Assembly: GCA_035295125.1 (NCBI GenBank)
Contig: DATGJP010000001.1
Span: 1 to 63,245, forward strand
Direction: 5' to 3'
DNA length: 63,245 nt
From: JAICMB01 sp035295125
GTDB taxonomy: Bacteria; Acidobacteriota; Terriglobia; Bryobacterales; Bryobacteraceae
In this document: piece by piece, positions 1 to 8,674 of the stretch
Layout of the letters: every line of letters starts with the position of its first letter
Position numbering within the stretch: the stretch's first letter is position 1
Program-made: the position numbers and the translations under genes
Notes under the pieces: model-generated
The model's database searches: none
The model's input: the letters and a program-made list of their open reading frames with translations, nothing else
Told to the model about the DNA's origin: nothing

Positions 1-1
1 A

Positions 2-172
2 ATGAATCCGCCGCTACGTGCTTTGAGCGGACGGCAGCTTTGGGCGGCGCAACAATCGCTGGCCATGAACTGGTCCCATCCCGACGACGTCCCTTCGGAC
101 GTGTTAAACCGAATTCTGTGGTGGGAAAGCAAAGGCTACGACAAACCTTATCCGGTGCGGCACAAGCGCTGA
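2..172 (+). CDS. C-terminal end of an unidentified protein (cut by window edge)
   Basis: A frame open from the left edge ends at TGA 170-172. The visible 56 residues include a tail reading HPDDVPSDVLNRILWW followed by a KGYDKPYP motif, which is protein-like and rich in conserved-looking aromatic and acidic residues. The stop overlaps a possible CTG start of the next gene, as expected for translationally coupled genes. The family is not recognised. An ATG happens to lie at nt 2, but the gene probably begins outside the window. Confidence 0.5.
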   Translation: MNPPLRALSGRQLWAAQQSLAMNWSHPDDVPSDVLNRILWWESKGYDKPYPVRHKR

Positions 173-1191
173 CTCGGCGCGAGTGGTTGGCGGCTGCGGG
201 CGCATTGGGCGCCGCCCGTGGTCAGCCGGCTCGAGAATTGATCCGGCCGCGGGCGCTGAAGGCCGGCGACACGATCGGGCTCATTACGCCGTCGACGTAT
301 GTCTCGGACCCCGATAAGCTCGCGTCCGTAGAGCGCACGGTGCGTTATTTCGGGTTGAAGCCGAAGTGGGGCAAGTCGGTCGGCAAACACTTCTCTTCGC
401 TGCGGGTCTCGGTCGGCGACGCGCTCGACGATTTCCATGCCATGTTCCGCGATCCGGAGGTCAGGGGAGTTTTCGCAATCCGCGGCGGATACGGTTCGGA
501 GCACCTGCTGGATCGCATCGACTACGCCCTGGTGCGCTCGAATCCGAAGGTGTTCCTCGGATACAGCGACATAACGGCCCTGCACATCGCGATTCATCGT
601 CATGCCGGGCTGGTGACGTTTCACGGTCCGGTGATGACATCGCGATTCACGGATTTTTCGCAGAAGTATTTCCGCAAGGCACTGTTCGAGACGGCGCCGA
701 TCGGCTTGGTGACGAATCCGGCGGAATCGAATACCCTGCGGCCGGCACACGCGATGCGAACCGTCCGGGGAGGCCGCGCGAGGGGCACGCTCATCGGCGG
801 AAATCTCACTCTGATTTCGACGACGATGGGAACGCCCTATGAAATCGAGACGAGAGGGCGCATTCTGTTCATTGAGGATGTGGGTGAAGAGACTTATCGC
901 CTCGACCGTATGCTGACGCAGTTGCGTCTTGCGGGGAAGTTCGACTCCGCCGCCGGCATCATTTGGGGCGAATGCTCCGAATGCGGGCCGAGCGATTTCA
1001 AGCCGTCCATGGAGTGGAATTTCTCGGTCGGCGAGACCGTCGACAGTATCCTCGGCGATCTGAAGATTCCGGTTTTGTCGGGGTTGGTGTTCGGGCACAC
1101 TGACGATCAGGTGACGCTGCCGGAAGGCGTGATGGCGACGCTGGATGCGGATAAGCAGGAATTGATCATCGAGGAGGCAGGAGTGTCATGA
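169..1191 (+). CDS. LD-carboxypeptidase, peptidase family S66
   Basis: This S66 serine peptidase family (muramoyltetrapeptide carboxypeptidase, LdcA-like) removes the terminal D-Ala from peptidoglycan tetrapeptides. The expected catalytic elements are visible: the nucleophile serine in GYSDITAL, a glutamate in FIEDVGE and a histidine in GHTDDQ, in the usual order. The N-terminus reads LTRREWLAAAGALGAA, a twin-arginine-like signal, so the protein is probably exported. The start is uncertain. A CTG at 169 overlaps the upstream stop by 4 nt and gives a signal peptide much like that of the gene at 4421. In-frame GTG codons at 118 and 121 are conventional alternatives. The 3' end overlaps the next gene by 4 nt (ATGA). 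The family call is secure; the start is not. Confidence 0.85.
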   Translation: MTRREWLAAAGALGAARGQPARELIRPRALKAGDTIGLITPSTYVSDPDKLASVERTVRYFGLKPKWGKSVGKHFSSLRVSVGDALDDFHAMFRDPEVRGVFAIRGGYGSEHLLDRIDYALVRSNPKVFLGYSDITALHIAIHRHAGLVTFHGPVMTSRFTDFSQKYFRKALFETAPIGLVTNPAESNTLRPAHAMRTVRGGRARGTLIGGNLTLISTTMGTPYEIETRGRILFIEDVGEETYRLDRMLTQLRLAGKFDSAAGIIWGECSECGPSDFKPSMEWNFSVGETVDSILGDLKIPVLSGLVFGHTDDQVTLPEGVMATLDADKQELIIEEAGVS

Positions 1192-2018
1192 GGCGAGTCG
1201 TCTTAGTGTTGTGCATGGTTGCTGCGGCGCAGGAGGCCGATGTCGAGCCGCGGACGATTCCGCTGTGGGCGAACGGGGCTCCCGGCGCGTTGGGAAACGA
1301 GGAGAGCGACCGTCCGACGCTGACGATCTATCGGGCTTATGGCAGCCAGTCCACTGGGACGGGAGTGGTTGTGTGCCCGGGCGGCGGGTATGCGCACCTG
1401 GCGATGAATCACGAAGGCCGCCAGGTAGCGAATTGGTTGAATGCCGCTGGTGTTACGGCGTTTGTGCTGAAGTATCGCCTTGGACCGCGGTATCACCATC
1501 CGATTGAACTGGGCGACGCGCAGCGCGCGATTCGGCTGGTGCGCGAGCGAGCGCAGGAGTTTGGCGTGCGGCCGGATCGTGTCGGCATTATGGGATTCTC
1601 GGCGGGCGGTCATCTTGCCGCGACAACCGCTACTCATTTCGACGCGAGCAGCCGGCCGGATTTTTTGATTCTGGGTTACCCGGTGATTTCGTTTACCGCG
1701 CCTTATGCGCACAAAGGGTCGGTGCAGAATCTGGTGGGTGACCATCCTGACCCCAAGCTCCTTGAGAATCTCTCCGATGAGTTGCTGGTGACTGCGCAAA
1801 CTCCGCCAACGTTCATTTTTCAGACGGATGAGGACAAGACTGTTCCGGCTGAGAATGCGGTTTCGTTTTACCTGGCGCTGCGGAAGGCGGGGGTTCCGGC
1901 GGAGCTACATGTCTTTCAGAATGGGCCTCACGGTGTGGGGTTGGATTTGAAAGACCCGGCGTTGGGAGAGTGGCCGAGGTTGCTCGCGAATTGGCTGCGG
2001 CTGCGCGGGCTGATTTAG
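1188..2018 (+). CDS. Secreted alpha/beta hydrolase, acetyl-esterase/BD-FAE-like
   Basis: An esterase of the alpha/beta hydrolase superfamily, likely acting on acetyl or feruloyl groups of plant polysaccharide or on another ester. The catalytic triad can be read: serine in GFSAGG, aspartate in the TDEDKTVP segment and histidine in GPHGVGL. The oxyanion-type sequence VCPGGGYAHL precedes it. A short hydrophobic N-terminus (MRRVVLVLCMVAAAQ) suggests export. GAGGAGGCAGGAG lies just upstream of the ATG, which overlaps the stop of the S66 peptidase gene, so the two are probably co-transcribed. The substrate cannot be told from sequence. Confidence 0.85.
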   Translation: MRRVVLVLCMVAAAQEADVEPRTIPLWANGAPGALGNEESDRPTLTIYRAYGSQSTGTGVVVCPGGGYAHLAMNHEGRQVANWLNAAGVTAFVLKYRLGPRYHHPIELGDAQRAIRLVRERAQEFGVRPDRVGIMGFSAGGHLAATTATHFDASSRPDFLILGYPVISFTAPYAHKGSVQNLVGDHPDPKLLENLSDELLVTAQTPPTFIFQTDEDKTVPAENAVSFYLALRKAGVPAELHVFQNGPHGVGLDLKDPALGEWPRLLANWLRLRGLI

Positions 2019-2032
2019 GCGGGGACTGTCAT

Positions 2033-2140
2033 GGTGGCGCAGGCGGTTTCGCCTGCGCGTTTTCGGTGAGATCCAAAGGCAGGCGAAAAACCGCCTGCTT
2101 CACCCTTCCATAGCCTGCCGTACATGGATTTTTCGACCGT
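2033..2140. repeat. Double-hairpin intergenic repeat, copy 1
   Basis: Copy 1 of a dispersed element of about 90-110 bp. Hairpin 1 (2037-2058) is a perfect 9-bp stem GCGCAGGCG/CGCCTGCGC with loop GTTT. Hairpin 2 (2079-2098) has a 7-bp stem GCAGGCG/CGCCTGC with loop AAAAAC. A conserved tail, CTTCACCCTTCCAtAGCCTGC, follows. The element lies between two convergent genes (stops at 2018 and 2166), so it could also end transcription from either side. Related copies start near 5374, 11620 and 55861. Confidence 0.8.
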
Positions 2141-2165
2141 TGGGACGGTTTGAAGTCTCAACAAC

Positions 2166-3410
2166 TCACTGGGCAGCGCACATTTTCGCGCCACCGTGGC
2201 TTAGGATTTCTACGGCGATCTCAACGTGACCGTTCTCCGCGGCCGCCTGGTAGGGGCTCTTGTGATTGCTGCCGCAAAGACTGGGATTTGCTCCGTGCTC
2301 GAGCAGCAAGCGGACAACATCCGCTTTTCCGAACGAGGCTGCGGCGTAAAGCGCCGTCGAACCGGAGCCCGCGTTGACCTGATTCACACGGGCGCCGTGA
2401 TCGAGCAAGGCAGAGACGATTGTCGGGAAGCCCTTCAGTGAGGCGTCCTCCAGGGCACTATTCGGATCCGCGTTGTTCTCCAGCAGCAGCCGCACAACCT
2501 TAATGGCTCCCTGCAGTGCCGCTTTGTCGACCGGAGTCGATCCCGACAATGTAGGAGTATTCAATGGCAATCCGTGCCGGAGGAGAACGGCCACCAAAAG
2601 GGCTTCGTCCTTGCTAATGGCGGTATCCAAGGTGTGCTCCAGAAACTCGCGCGGCTTGGGTTGCTTTAACTCGGCTTCGAGGAGCAGAAGAGCCGAATCT
2701 TCCTTGCCCATTCGCATCGCGTTCTCGAGTGGCCGGTAACCTTGCCGGTCAGGAATGCCAAGGTCTGGATTGAAGTTGAGCAGGAACTGAACCAGAGGAG
2801 CGTTGCCGCTCCAAGCGGCTTCGTTGATGGGCGTTGCGCCTGTTTTGCCACTCACTTCATTCAATCGAGCTCCATGCGCGATCAGAATTGCGGCGTTATC
2901 CAGGCATCCGCTTTGGACCGCGAGGTCGAGCGGGCTCGATCCCTGAGAATCGCGAGCATTAACGTCCGCGCCTTCCCGAATGAGGAACTGCGTCATCTCG
3001 ATGCGACAACCCGAATAATGCAGGACAGTGCGCCCCTGGGGATCTTTCGCATCCATGCGGGCTCCGGCCGCAACCAGCATTGACGTGATTCGGAGATTAC
3101 CTAAACTGACGGCATATTCGAGAGGCGATCCTGGAAAGGCGCCGACGCCCTTCCCGGCTAATGCGTTTGGGTCGGCGTGATGCGCCAGGAGAGCCTGGAC
3201 GATTTCAAGGCGGTTGAAGGCGGTCGCGTAGTACAGTGCGGTCTGACCGTACTTGTCGGGCAGGTTGGGATTGAAGCCGGCATCGAGGATGGTCTGAACC
3301 ATCTTCAAATCGCCTTGGCGGGAAGCCTTGGCGAGAATCTCCGTGGCTGCAGGAGAGTCCGCCGCGAAAGCGTTACCCGCAGCCACGGCGATGAGTAGCG
3401 CGAATCTCAT
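2166..3410 (-). CDS. Exported ankyrin-repeat protein
   Basis: About 414 residues, with a signal peptide (MRFALLIAVAAGNAFA) followed by roughly ten consecutive ankyrin repeats. Typical repeat cores such as GQTALYYATAFNRLEIVQALL, cut into shorter units by DAGFNPN-like loops, run to the C-terminus. Ankyrin repeats bind partner proteins and no enzyme domain is present, so the molecular target is unknown. The longer frame would start at 3431. The ATG at 3410 was chosen because it begins the signal peptide and overlaps the stop of the mgtC-like gene (ATGA), implying translational coupling. Confidence 0.85.
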   Translation of the reverse strand: MRFALLIAVAAGNAFAADSPAATEILAKASRQGDLKMVQTILDAGFNPNLPDKYGQTALYYATAFNRLEIVQALLAHHADPNALAGKGVGAFPGSPLEYAVSLGNLRITSMLVAAGARMDAKDPQGRTVLHYSGCRIEMTQFLIREGADVNARDSQGSSPLDLAVQSGCLDNAAILIAHGARLNEVSGKTGATPINEAAWSGNAPLVQFLLNFNPDLGIPDRQGYRPLENAMRMGKEDSALLLLEAELKQPKPREFLEHTLDTAISKDEALLVAVLLRHGLPLNTPTLSGSTPVDKAALQGAIKVVRLLLENNADPNSALEDASLKGFPTIVSALLDHGARVNQVNAGSGSTALYAAASFGKADVVRLLLEHGANPSLCGSNHKSPYQAAAENGHVEIAVEILSHGGAKMCAAQ

Positions 3411-3853
3411 TGCCCCTGATGCTCCTTGCATTCAGGATCGCTCGGATGCCTGCGTTCCACCCACTCCGCGATCTGGCGCAAAATGATGTTCGCGGAGGTA
3501 ACCACCAGCGCCGCGACGAGCGCCATGCGTATTTGGCCGATTCCAGCCAGTGTTCCGATGGACGCCGAACACCACAGCGTGGCGGCCGTGTTCAGCCCGC
3601 GCACATGCAAGCCGTCCCGCATGATCATGCCTGCGCCGAGGAAGCCAATGCCGGGCAGGACCTGCGCGACAATGCGGTCCGGTTCGGTGAAGGTAGACGC
3701 CATCATGACGAAAATCGACGAGCCCGTGGCCACCAGGGCGTTGGTCTTCAGACCGGCCTCGTGACGGCGCAACTGACGCTCGAAACCAATGCCGGCTCCA
3801 AGTCCAAGAGCCAGCAGCATGCGCAACGCGAACTCGCCTTCGGTGATGCTCAC
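3407..3853 (-). CDS. MgtC/SapB-family membrane protein
   Basis: A 148-residue integral membrane protein with about four hydrophobic segments. It carries the family's hallmark stretches GIGFERQLRRHEAGLKTNAL and GIGFLGAGMIMRDG. MgtC/SapB proteins are inner-membrane proteins linked to magnesium limitation and modulation of ATP synthase; many family members have no known role. The gene is upstream of, and overlaps, the ankyrin gene. It is divergent from the glycine-zipper gene with only 31 bp between the starts, so the two promoters must overlap. Confidence 0.85.
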   Translation of the reverse strand: MSITEGEFALRMLLALGLGAGIGFERQLRRHEAGLKTNALVATGSSIFVMMASTFTEPDRIVAQVLPGIGFLGAGMIMRDGLHVRGLNTAATLWCSASIGTLAGIGQIRMALVAALVVTSANIILRQIAEWVERRHPSDPECKEHQGQ

Positions 3854-3884
3854 AGCGGCAGTTTATCATTGAGAGGAGGTTCTT

Positions 3885-4424
3885 ATGCGAAACTTGGCCA
3901 TTCGGAAACTCGCGTTCGTTTTTGGGGCGGCGACACTTGCGGTGTTCGCGGCCGATATACCAGCGGGCACGGAAGTATCAGTCCGGCTCGGGCAAACAAT
4001 TTCTTCGGACAAGGCAAAGTCCGGTGACACCTGGACCGGCACGCTGGCCAGTGATATCGTCTCCGGCGGAAACACGATTGCCAAAAAGGGCGATCCAGTG
4101 GAAGGCAAGGTCGTTACCGCGGAAGCCTCGGGGCGTTTGAAGGGCAAAGCCGTACTTGACCTGCAAGTGACATCGATTAATGGGACGCCGGTTGTGACGT
4201 CGACATATGGCAGCGAGGGCGGTGGTCACACGACACGGAACGCAGCGTCCATCGGCGGCGGCGCGGCAGCGGGTGCCGTCATTGGCGCGATTGCGGGTGG
4301 CGGCCGAGGCGCGGCCATCGGCTCGGGAGTCGGCGGGGCAGCGGGCGCGGGCGGTGCCGCGGCGACCGGTAAAAAGGATATCAAGTATCCCGTCGAGACG
4401 ATTCTTTCGTTCACCATCAAATGA
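3885..4424 (+). CDS. Exported glycine-zipper protein
   Basis: A 179-residue protein with an N-terminal signal peptide ending near VFAADIPAGT. A beta-rich domain follows, and then a long Gly/Ala tract (about residues 120-160, with repeats such as GGGAAAGAVIGAIAGGG) of the glycine-zipper type, which often packs in or against membranes. AGGAGG at 3874-3879 sits 5 nt before the ATG. The stop overlaps the ATG of the next gene by 4 nt. No enzymatic motif is visible. It is probably an envelope protein of unknown role. Confidence 0.75.
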   Translation: MRNLAIRKLAFVFGAATLAVFAADIPAGTEVSVRLGQTISSDKAKSGDTWTGTLASDIVSGGNTIAKKGDPVEGKVVTAEASGRLKGKAVLDLQVTSINGTPVVTSTYGSEGGGHTTRNAASIGGGAAAGAVIGAIAGGGRGAAIGSGVGGAAGAGGAAATGKKDIKYPVETILSFTIK

Positions 4425-5347
4425 CACGTCGCGACTGGCTGGCTTCGGCAATCGGAGGCGCGGTGTGTTTCGCCGCGCCGAACGGCGATGGGGCCGGACA
4501 TCTTGCGGTCATCAATGACGAAGCCGGCCTCACGCGCGCGGAGACGTTCGGGTTTGCGAAACAATATGGGATTCGGGCCATCGAATTGCGGTCGGCCCAG
4601 ACGCCCAAGCTCTCCTATGTCGAGCGGCTGCCCGACGCGGAGCTGAAGGAACTGAAGACGCAGCTCGACGATGCCGGGCTGTTTGCCTCGACATTGGACA
4701 GCAGCCTTCTGAAGATCGTCTTTCCCGGCACGACGGCGGTGACGCGGGAAGATTTCTACGTTAATTACTACGCAGGGCTGGGGCTGACCGACGAGTCCAT
4801 GTATCGCGATCGGCTGGAAATGCTGAAGCGAACCATCCATGCCGCGCACTTGGTGGGCGCCCCGAACGTCCGGGTTTTCGCCTACTGGCGAGTTGCGAAT
4901 CCGCAGATGATTCTCAAGCGCGTCGCGGAGGACATGTCTCGGATGGCGGAGGTCGCCGAACGTGAAAAGCTGCGCCTGGTTTTGGAGACCGAGATGAGCA
5001 CCAACGTCGCCACGTCGGACGAAGCGGCACAGATGATGAAGCTGGTGCCGTCACCGGCATTCGGCATTAATTGGGATCCGCAGAATAGCCTGGAGTATGA
5101 GTCAAAGCCATTTCCGGATGGCTACAACAAGCTGCCCAAGGACCGTATCTGGAATGTTCACGTCAAGGCCGAGGGGTTGTTTGGGCCTAAGCATCCGCTT
5201 CCGTGGGATGCGATCATTCCCGCAATGTTAAAGGATGGGTATTCGGGAAAATTCAGCCTGGAAACACATCGTGGGCATGACGCGCGGAACGTTGCGGCAT
5301 CGCGTCAGTGCGTCGAGAAGCTTCTCAAGATCCTACAACAGGGTTAG
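4421..5347 (+). CDS. Exported sugar phosphate isomerase/epimerase-like TIM barrel
   Basis: A xylose-isomerase-like TIM-barrel protein of 308 residues. Likely metal-binding residues occur in the expected order: glutamate in LVLETEMSTN, aspartate in INWDPQNS, histidine in WNVHVKAEG and glutamate in FSLETHRGH. The N-terminus MTRRDWLASAIGGAV looks like a Tat signal, common for this family in acidobacteria. The start overlaps the previous stop (ATGA). The sugar substrate is unknown. Family members interconvert keto sugars or their derivatives. Confidence 0.8.
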   Translation: MTRRDWLASAIGGAVCFAAPNGDGAGHLAVINDEAGLTRAETFGFAKQYGIRAIELRSAQTPKLSYVERLPDAELKELKTQLDDAGLFASTLDSSLLKIVFPGTTAVTREDFYVNYYAGLGLTDESMYRDRLEMLKRTIHAAHLVGAPNVRVFAYWRVANPQMILKRVAEDMSRMAEVAEREKLRLVLETEMSTNVATSDEAAQMMKLVPSPAFGINWDPQNSLEYESKPFPDGYNKLPKDRIWNVHVKAEGLFGPKHPLPWDAIIPAMLKDGYSGKFSLETHRGHDARNVAASRQCVEKLLKILQQG

Positions 5348-5373
5348 TCCTGCGCCGCGGAATGGCGGAGCAT

Positions 5374-5435
5374 GGCGGTTTTCGCCTGACTTGCAGTTCA
5401 TTTGAAAACGCGCAGGCGAAACCGCCTGCGCCACC
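5374..5435. repeat. Double-hairpin intergenic repeat, copy 2 (inverted)
   Basis: Copy 2, in the opposite orientation to copy 1. The perfect hairpin GCGCAGGCG-AAAC-CGCCTGCGC occupies 5410-5431. In reverse complement, GGTGGCGCAGGCGGTTTCGC followed by CTGCGCGTTTTC is identical to copy 1. A weaker GGCAGGGTTCAAACCTGCC hairpin lies further on, near 5473-5491. The copy sits in the 261-bp gap before enolase, downstream of a gene on the same strand. No other gene was seen in the gap. Confidence 0.75.
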
Positions 5436-5608
5436 TTGGTTTTCATCCACGTGGTGGCCAGCCATCCATAGCGGCAGGGTTCAAACCTGCCCACTTCCGG
5501 GAAAACCAAGCGATGTTTGGCTAAGAAAGCCGGCTCCATCCTTCAACAAACTGAGAAACATCGCCGTGAAGGCTGCGCTGCGAGTCGTGCAGCCTGTACG
5601 ATTAAAGT

Positions 5609-6916
5609 ATGGAAATCATAAAAGTCATTGGACGCGAGATCCTCGATTCGCGTGGCAATCCTACCGTCGAAGCGGACGTTTATTTGGCCGACGGAAGCAG
5701 GGGCCGAGCCGCGGTGCCGTCCGGGGCCTCCACAGGCGAGCACGAAGCGGTCGAGCTTCGCGACAACGATAAGAGCCGCTATCTCGGTAAGGGCACGCTG
5801 AACGCCGTTAGCAATATTCGCGAGACCATTGCGCCAGTGGTGCAAGGAATGGATGCCGAGGACCAGAGCGCGCTCGATCACAAAATGATTGAGTTGGACG
5901 GCACACCAAACAAGGGCAATCTGGGCGCAAACGCGATTCTCGCCGTCTCGATGGCTGCCGCGCGGGCACAGGCCGAGTCCGAGGGCACACCGCTATACCG
6001 GTATCTGGGCGGCGTTGGCGCAAACCTGCTGCCGGTGCCGCAAATGAACATTCTGAACGGCGGCGCGCATGCCGATAATTGTGTCGACCCGCAGGAGTTC
6101 ATGGTGGTTCCGTACGGCGCGACAAAGTTCGCGGAAGCTCTGCGCATGGGCGCGGAAGTCTTCCATACGCTGAAGGGCGTTTTAAAGAAGCGCGGCTATT
6201 CGACCTCAGTCGGCGATGAAGGCGGTTTCGCGCCGAATTTGAAGTCCAACGAAGAGGCGCTCGACGCCGTCGTCGAAGCGATTACAAAGGCGGGCTACAA
6301 GCCGGGTGAACAGATCGGCATCGCGCTCGATCCGGCGGCCAGCGAGTTTTTCGACTCCGCGGCGGGCAAGTACATCTTCAAGAAATCCGATAAGAGCGAA
6401 CGCACTCCGGCTCAGATGGTCGAGTTTTGGGCCAAGTGGGTGGAGCAGTATCCGATCGTGTCGATCGAAGACGGAATGGCGGAAGACGACTGGGATGGCT
6501 GGAAAATCATGACCGACGCCCTCGGCGGAAAGATCCAGTTAGTCGGCGACGACCTGTTTGTGACGAACACACAGCGGCTCGCGAAGGGCATCGAACGTGG
6601 TATCACGAACTCGATTCTCATCAAGGTGAACCAGATCGGAACGCTGACTGAGACGCTGGAAGCGATTCAGATGGCGAGCAAGGCGGGATTCACTTCGGTG
6701 GTTTCCCACCGTTCCGGCGAGACCGAGGATGCTTTCATCGCCGACCTCGTGGTGGCGACGCGCTGCGGTCAGATCAAGACGGGTTCGGCAAGCCGTACCG
6801 ATCGCATCGCGAAATACAACCAGTTGTTGCGCATCGAAGAGGAACTCGGCGCGGGCGCAAAATTCGCGGGTAAGAGCGCTTTCTGTCGTGGGGCGGGGAA
6901 GGCCGCGCACTGCTAA
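5609..6916 (+). CDS. eno: Enolase
   Basis: Phosphopyruvate hydratase, the glycolytic enzyme interconverting 2-phosphoglycerate and phosphoenolpyruvate. The full-length protein of 435 residues contains the diagnostic segments SVGDEGGFAPNLKSNEEAL, SIEDGMAEDDWDGWK, LIKVNQIGT (catalytic lysine) and SHRSGETEDAFIADL. No clear Shine-Dalgarno sequence precedes the ATG. A TACGAT box lies about 8 nt upstream, so the message may be nearly leaderless. The stop and the next start share one base (TAATG), so eno and the phosphoglycerate mutase gene form an operon of consecutive glycolytic steps. Confidence 0.97.
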   Translation: MEIIKVIGREILDSRGNPTVEADVYLADGSRGRAAVPSGASTGEHEAVELRDNDKSRYLGKGTLNAVSNIRETIAPVVQGMDAEDQSALDHKMIELDGTPNKGNLGANAILAVSMAAARAQAESEGTPLYRYLGGVGANLLPVPQMNILNGGAHADNCVDPQEFMVVPYGATKFAEALRMGAEVFHTLKGVLKKRGYSTSVGDEGGFAPNLKSNEEALDAVVEAITKAGYKPGEQIGIALDPAASEFFDSAAGKYIFKKSDKSERTPAQMVEFWAKWVEQYPIVSIEDGMAEDDWDGWKIMTDALGGKIQLVGDDLFVTNTQRLAKGIERGITNSILIKVNQIGTLTETLEAIQMASKAGFTSVVSHRSGETEDAFIADLVVATRCGQIKTGSASRTDRIAKYNQLLRIEEELGAGAKFAGKSAFCRGAGKAAHC

Positions 6917-8451
6917 TGCTAGGTCGTCGAAAACCACTAGTTCTGACAATTCTGGATGGGTGGGGGTTCGCCCCATCCACCGAAGGCAATGCCATTGCCG
7001 CCGCGCGGAAGCCGACGTATGACATGCTTTTGCACGATTTTCCCAACACGCTGATTAACACCTCGGGCCCCTATGTGGGCCTGCCCGAAGGTCAGATGGG
7101 GAACAGCGAGGTCGGTCACCTGAACATTGGCGCCGGGCGGGTTATCCACATGGACATGACGCGCCTCGACCTCATGATCAGCTCCGGCGAAGTCTTTCGG
7201 AATCCCGTACTGCTCGATGCCATGCATCATGCGCGCGGGCATCGCCTCCACCTCATGGGATTATGCAGTGACGGGGGCGTGCATTCGCTCCTGACTCATT
7301 TATATGCGCTCCTCAAGATGGCCAAGCGGGAGGGCGTCACCGAGGTATTCGTGCACTGCTTCATGGATGGCCGCGATACTCCTCCCGAAAGCGGGGCTGG
7401 GTTCATCGAGCAGATCCAACAGCAGATGCGCGCCATGGGCGTGGGTAAGATCGCGTCAGTGGAAGGCCGCTACTACGCCATGGATCGCGATAAGCGCTGG
7501 GACCGCATTGAGCGGGCCTTCGGCGCCATCGTGCTGGGCAACGGCGAGAAAGCAACCGATCCTATCGCGGCAGTGAAGCGCTCGTATGAGAAGGGCGTGA
7601 CGGACGAGTTTATCGAGCCGGTCACCATCGTCGACGAGCGAAACGAGCCGGTCGGCTTGATCCGGGATGATGACGCAGTACTGTTCTTCAACTTCCGCGC
7701 CGACCGCGGCCGCGAGATGACCATGGCGCTGAAGGATCCGACGCTGGAAAAACCGTCGCGATCCATCGTTCCCAAGAATCTCCACTACACCACCATGACG
7801 GAGTACGACAAAAGCTTCACGGTGCCTTTCGTGCTCTCCCGCGAACATCCCAATAACATTCTGGCCGATATCATGGCGGGCCTGAACTGGAAGAATCTGC
7901 GGGTGGCCGAGACCGAGAAGTACGCTCACGTGACCTATTTCTTCAACGGTGGGAACGAGAAGCCTTACGGCGGTGAAAGTCGCGAACTGGTCGCCTCACC
8001 GAAAGTCGCCACCTATGACCTGATGCCCGAGATGAGCGCTTTCGGGGTGAAGGAGGTGGTTGTGAAGGCCATCGAAAAAGGCGGCCTTGACGTGATCGTG
8101 ATGAACTTTGCGAACGCCGATATGGTCGGCCACTCGGGCAAGATGGAGCCGACAGTGCGGGCCGTGGAGGCGGTTGACGCTTGCCTCGGCGAGATCTATG
8201 CGGCACTGCGCCGGAGCGGTGGGTCCTGGATCATTACCGCCGATCACGGAAACGCGGAGATGATGATCGATCCGGTAACCAAGGGTCCGCACACGTATCA
8301 CACGACCAATCCCGTACCATTCATCCTGGTTGACGACGTCAGCACACCCCTTCGGACCGGTGGTGCTTTGCAGGATATATCGCCGACCATTCTTAGTTTT
8401 TTGGGGGAGAAACAGCCCAAGGAGATGAGTGGGCGTGATCTGCGGTTGTAA
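6916..8451 (+). CDS. gpmI: 2,3-bisphosphoglycerate-independent phosphoglycerate mutase
   Basis: Interconverts 3- and 2-phosphoglycerate in the cytosol, the step before enolase. The protein is 511 residues, the usual length for the alkaline-phosphatase-superfamily iPGM. The phosphate-accepting serine is S64 in GNSEVGHLNIGAGR. Manganese-binding motifs include DGWG near the N-terminus, NFANADMVGHSG and TADHGNAEMM. It begins on the last base of the enolase stop codon, implying translational coupling. Confidence 0.97.
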   Translation: MLGRRKPLVLTILDGWGFAPSTEGNAIAAARKPTYDMLLHDFPNTLINTSGPYVGLPEGQMGNSEVGHLNIGAGRVIHMDMTRLDLMISSGEVFRNPVLLDAMHHARGHRLHLMGLCSDGGVHSLLTHLYALLKMAKREGVTEVFVHCFMDGRDTPPESGAGFIEQIQQQMRAMGVGKIASVEGRYYAMDRDKRWDRIERAFGAIVLGNGEKATDPIAAVKRSYEKGVTDEFIEPVTIVDERNEPVGLIRDDDAVLFFNFRADRGREMTMALKDPTLEKPSRSIVPKNLHYTTMTEYDKSFTVPFVLSREHPNNILADIMAGLNWKNLRVAETEKYAHVTYFFNGGNEKPYGGESRELVASPKVATYDLMPEMSAFGVKEVVVKAIEKGGLDVIVMNFANADMVGHSGKMEPTVRAVEAVDACLGEIYAALRRSGGSWIITADHGNAEMMIDPVTKGPHTYHTTNPVPFILVDDVSTPLRTGGALQDISPTILSFLGEKQPKEMSGRDLRL

Positions 8452-8659
8452 GGCGTGGTAAGGCGTTTCGGCACTGCCATCCGGCCCGAGTCAGCGCACC
8501 ACAACGGCCCTGACCGACTGACGCAAGCTGCAGAGTATCAGGGTAACGGTTTGCGCGACAAACCGGGTACTTTTTCGACCTCCAATTCTTAGGCTGCACG
8601 TCCAAGGAACGCGACTGTAACCTATGTAACTTAAGAGGTGTAAATCCAAGCTCTTAGGT

Positions 8660-8665
8660 TATAAT
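8660..8665 (+). promoter_or_regulatory. Possible -10 element of the ispH/hopanoid operon
   Basis: A perfect TATAAT hexamer ends 9 nt before the ispH ATG at 8675. That spacing would place transcription initiation at or a few bases before the start codon. No good TTGACA-like -35 box is seen at 17 bp, and no Shine-Dalgarno sequence is present, so an extended or activator-dependent promoter and a very short leader are possible. The 220-bp gap upstream holds no other recognisable feature. Confidence 0.4.
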
Positions 8666-8674
8666 GGGGAATCC

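Noticed and set aside
148..1098. Long minus-strand frame opposite the S66 peptidase gene
   Set aside because: Arginine-rich translation typical of an antisense frame in GC-rich coding DNA; similar long shadows lie opposite shc, hpnH and the glycosidase.
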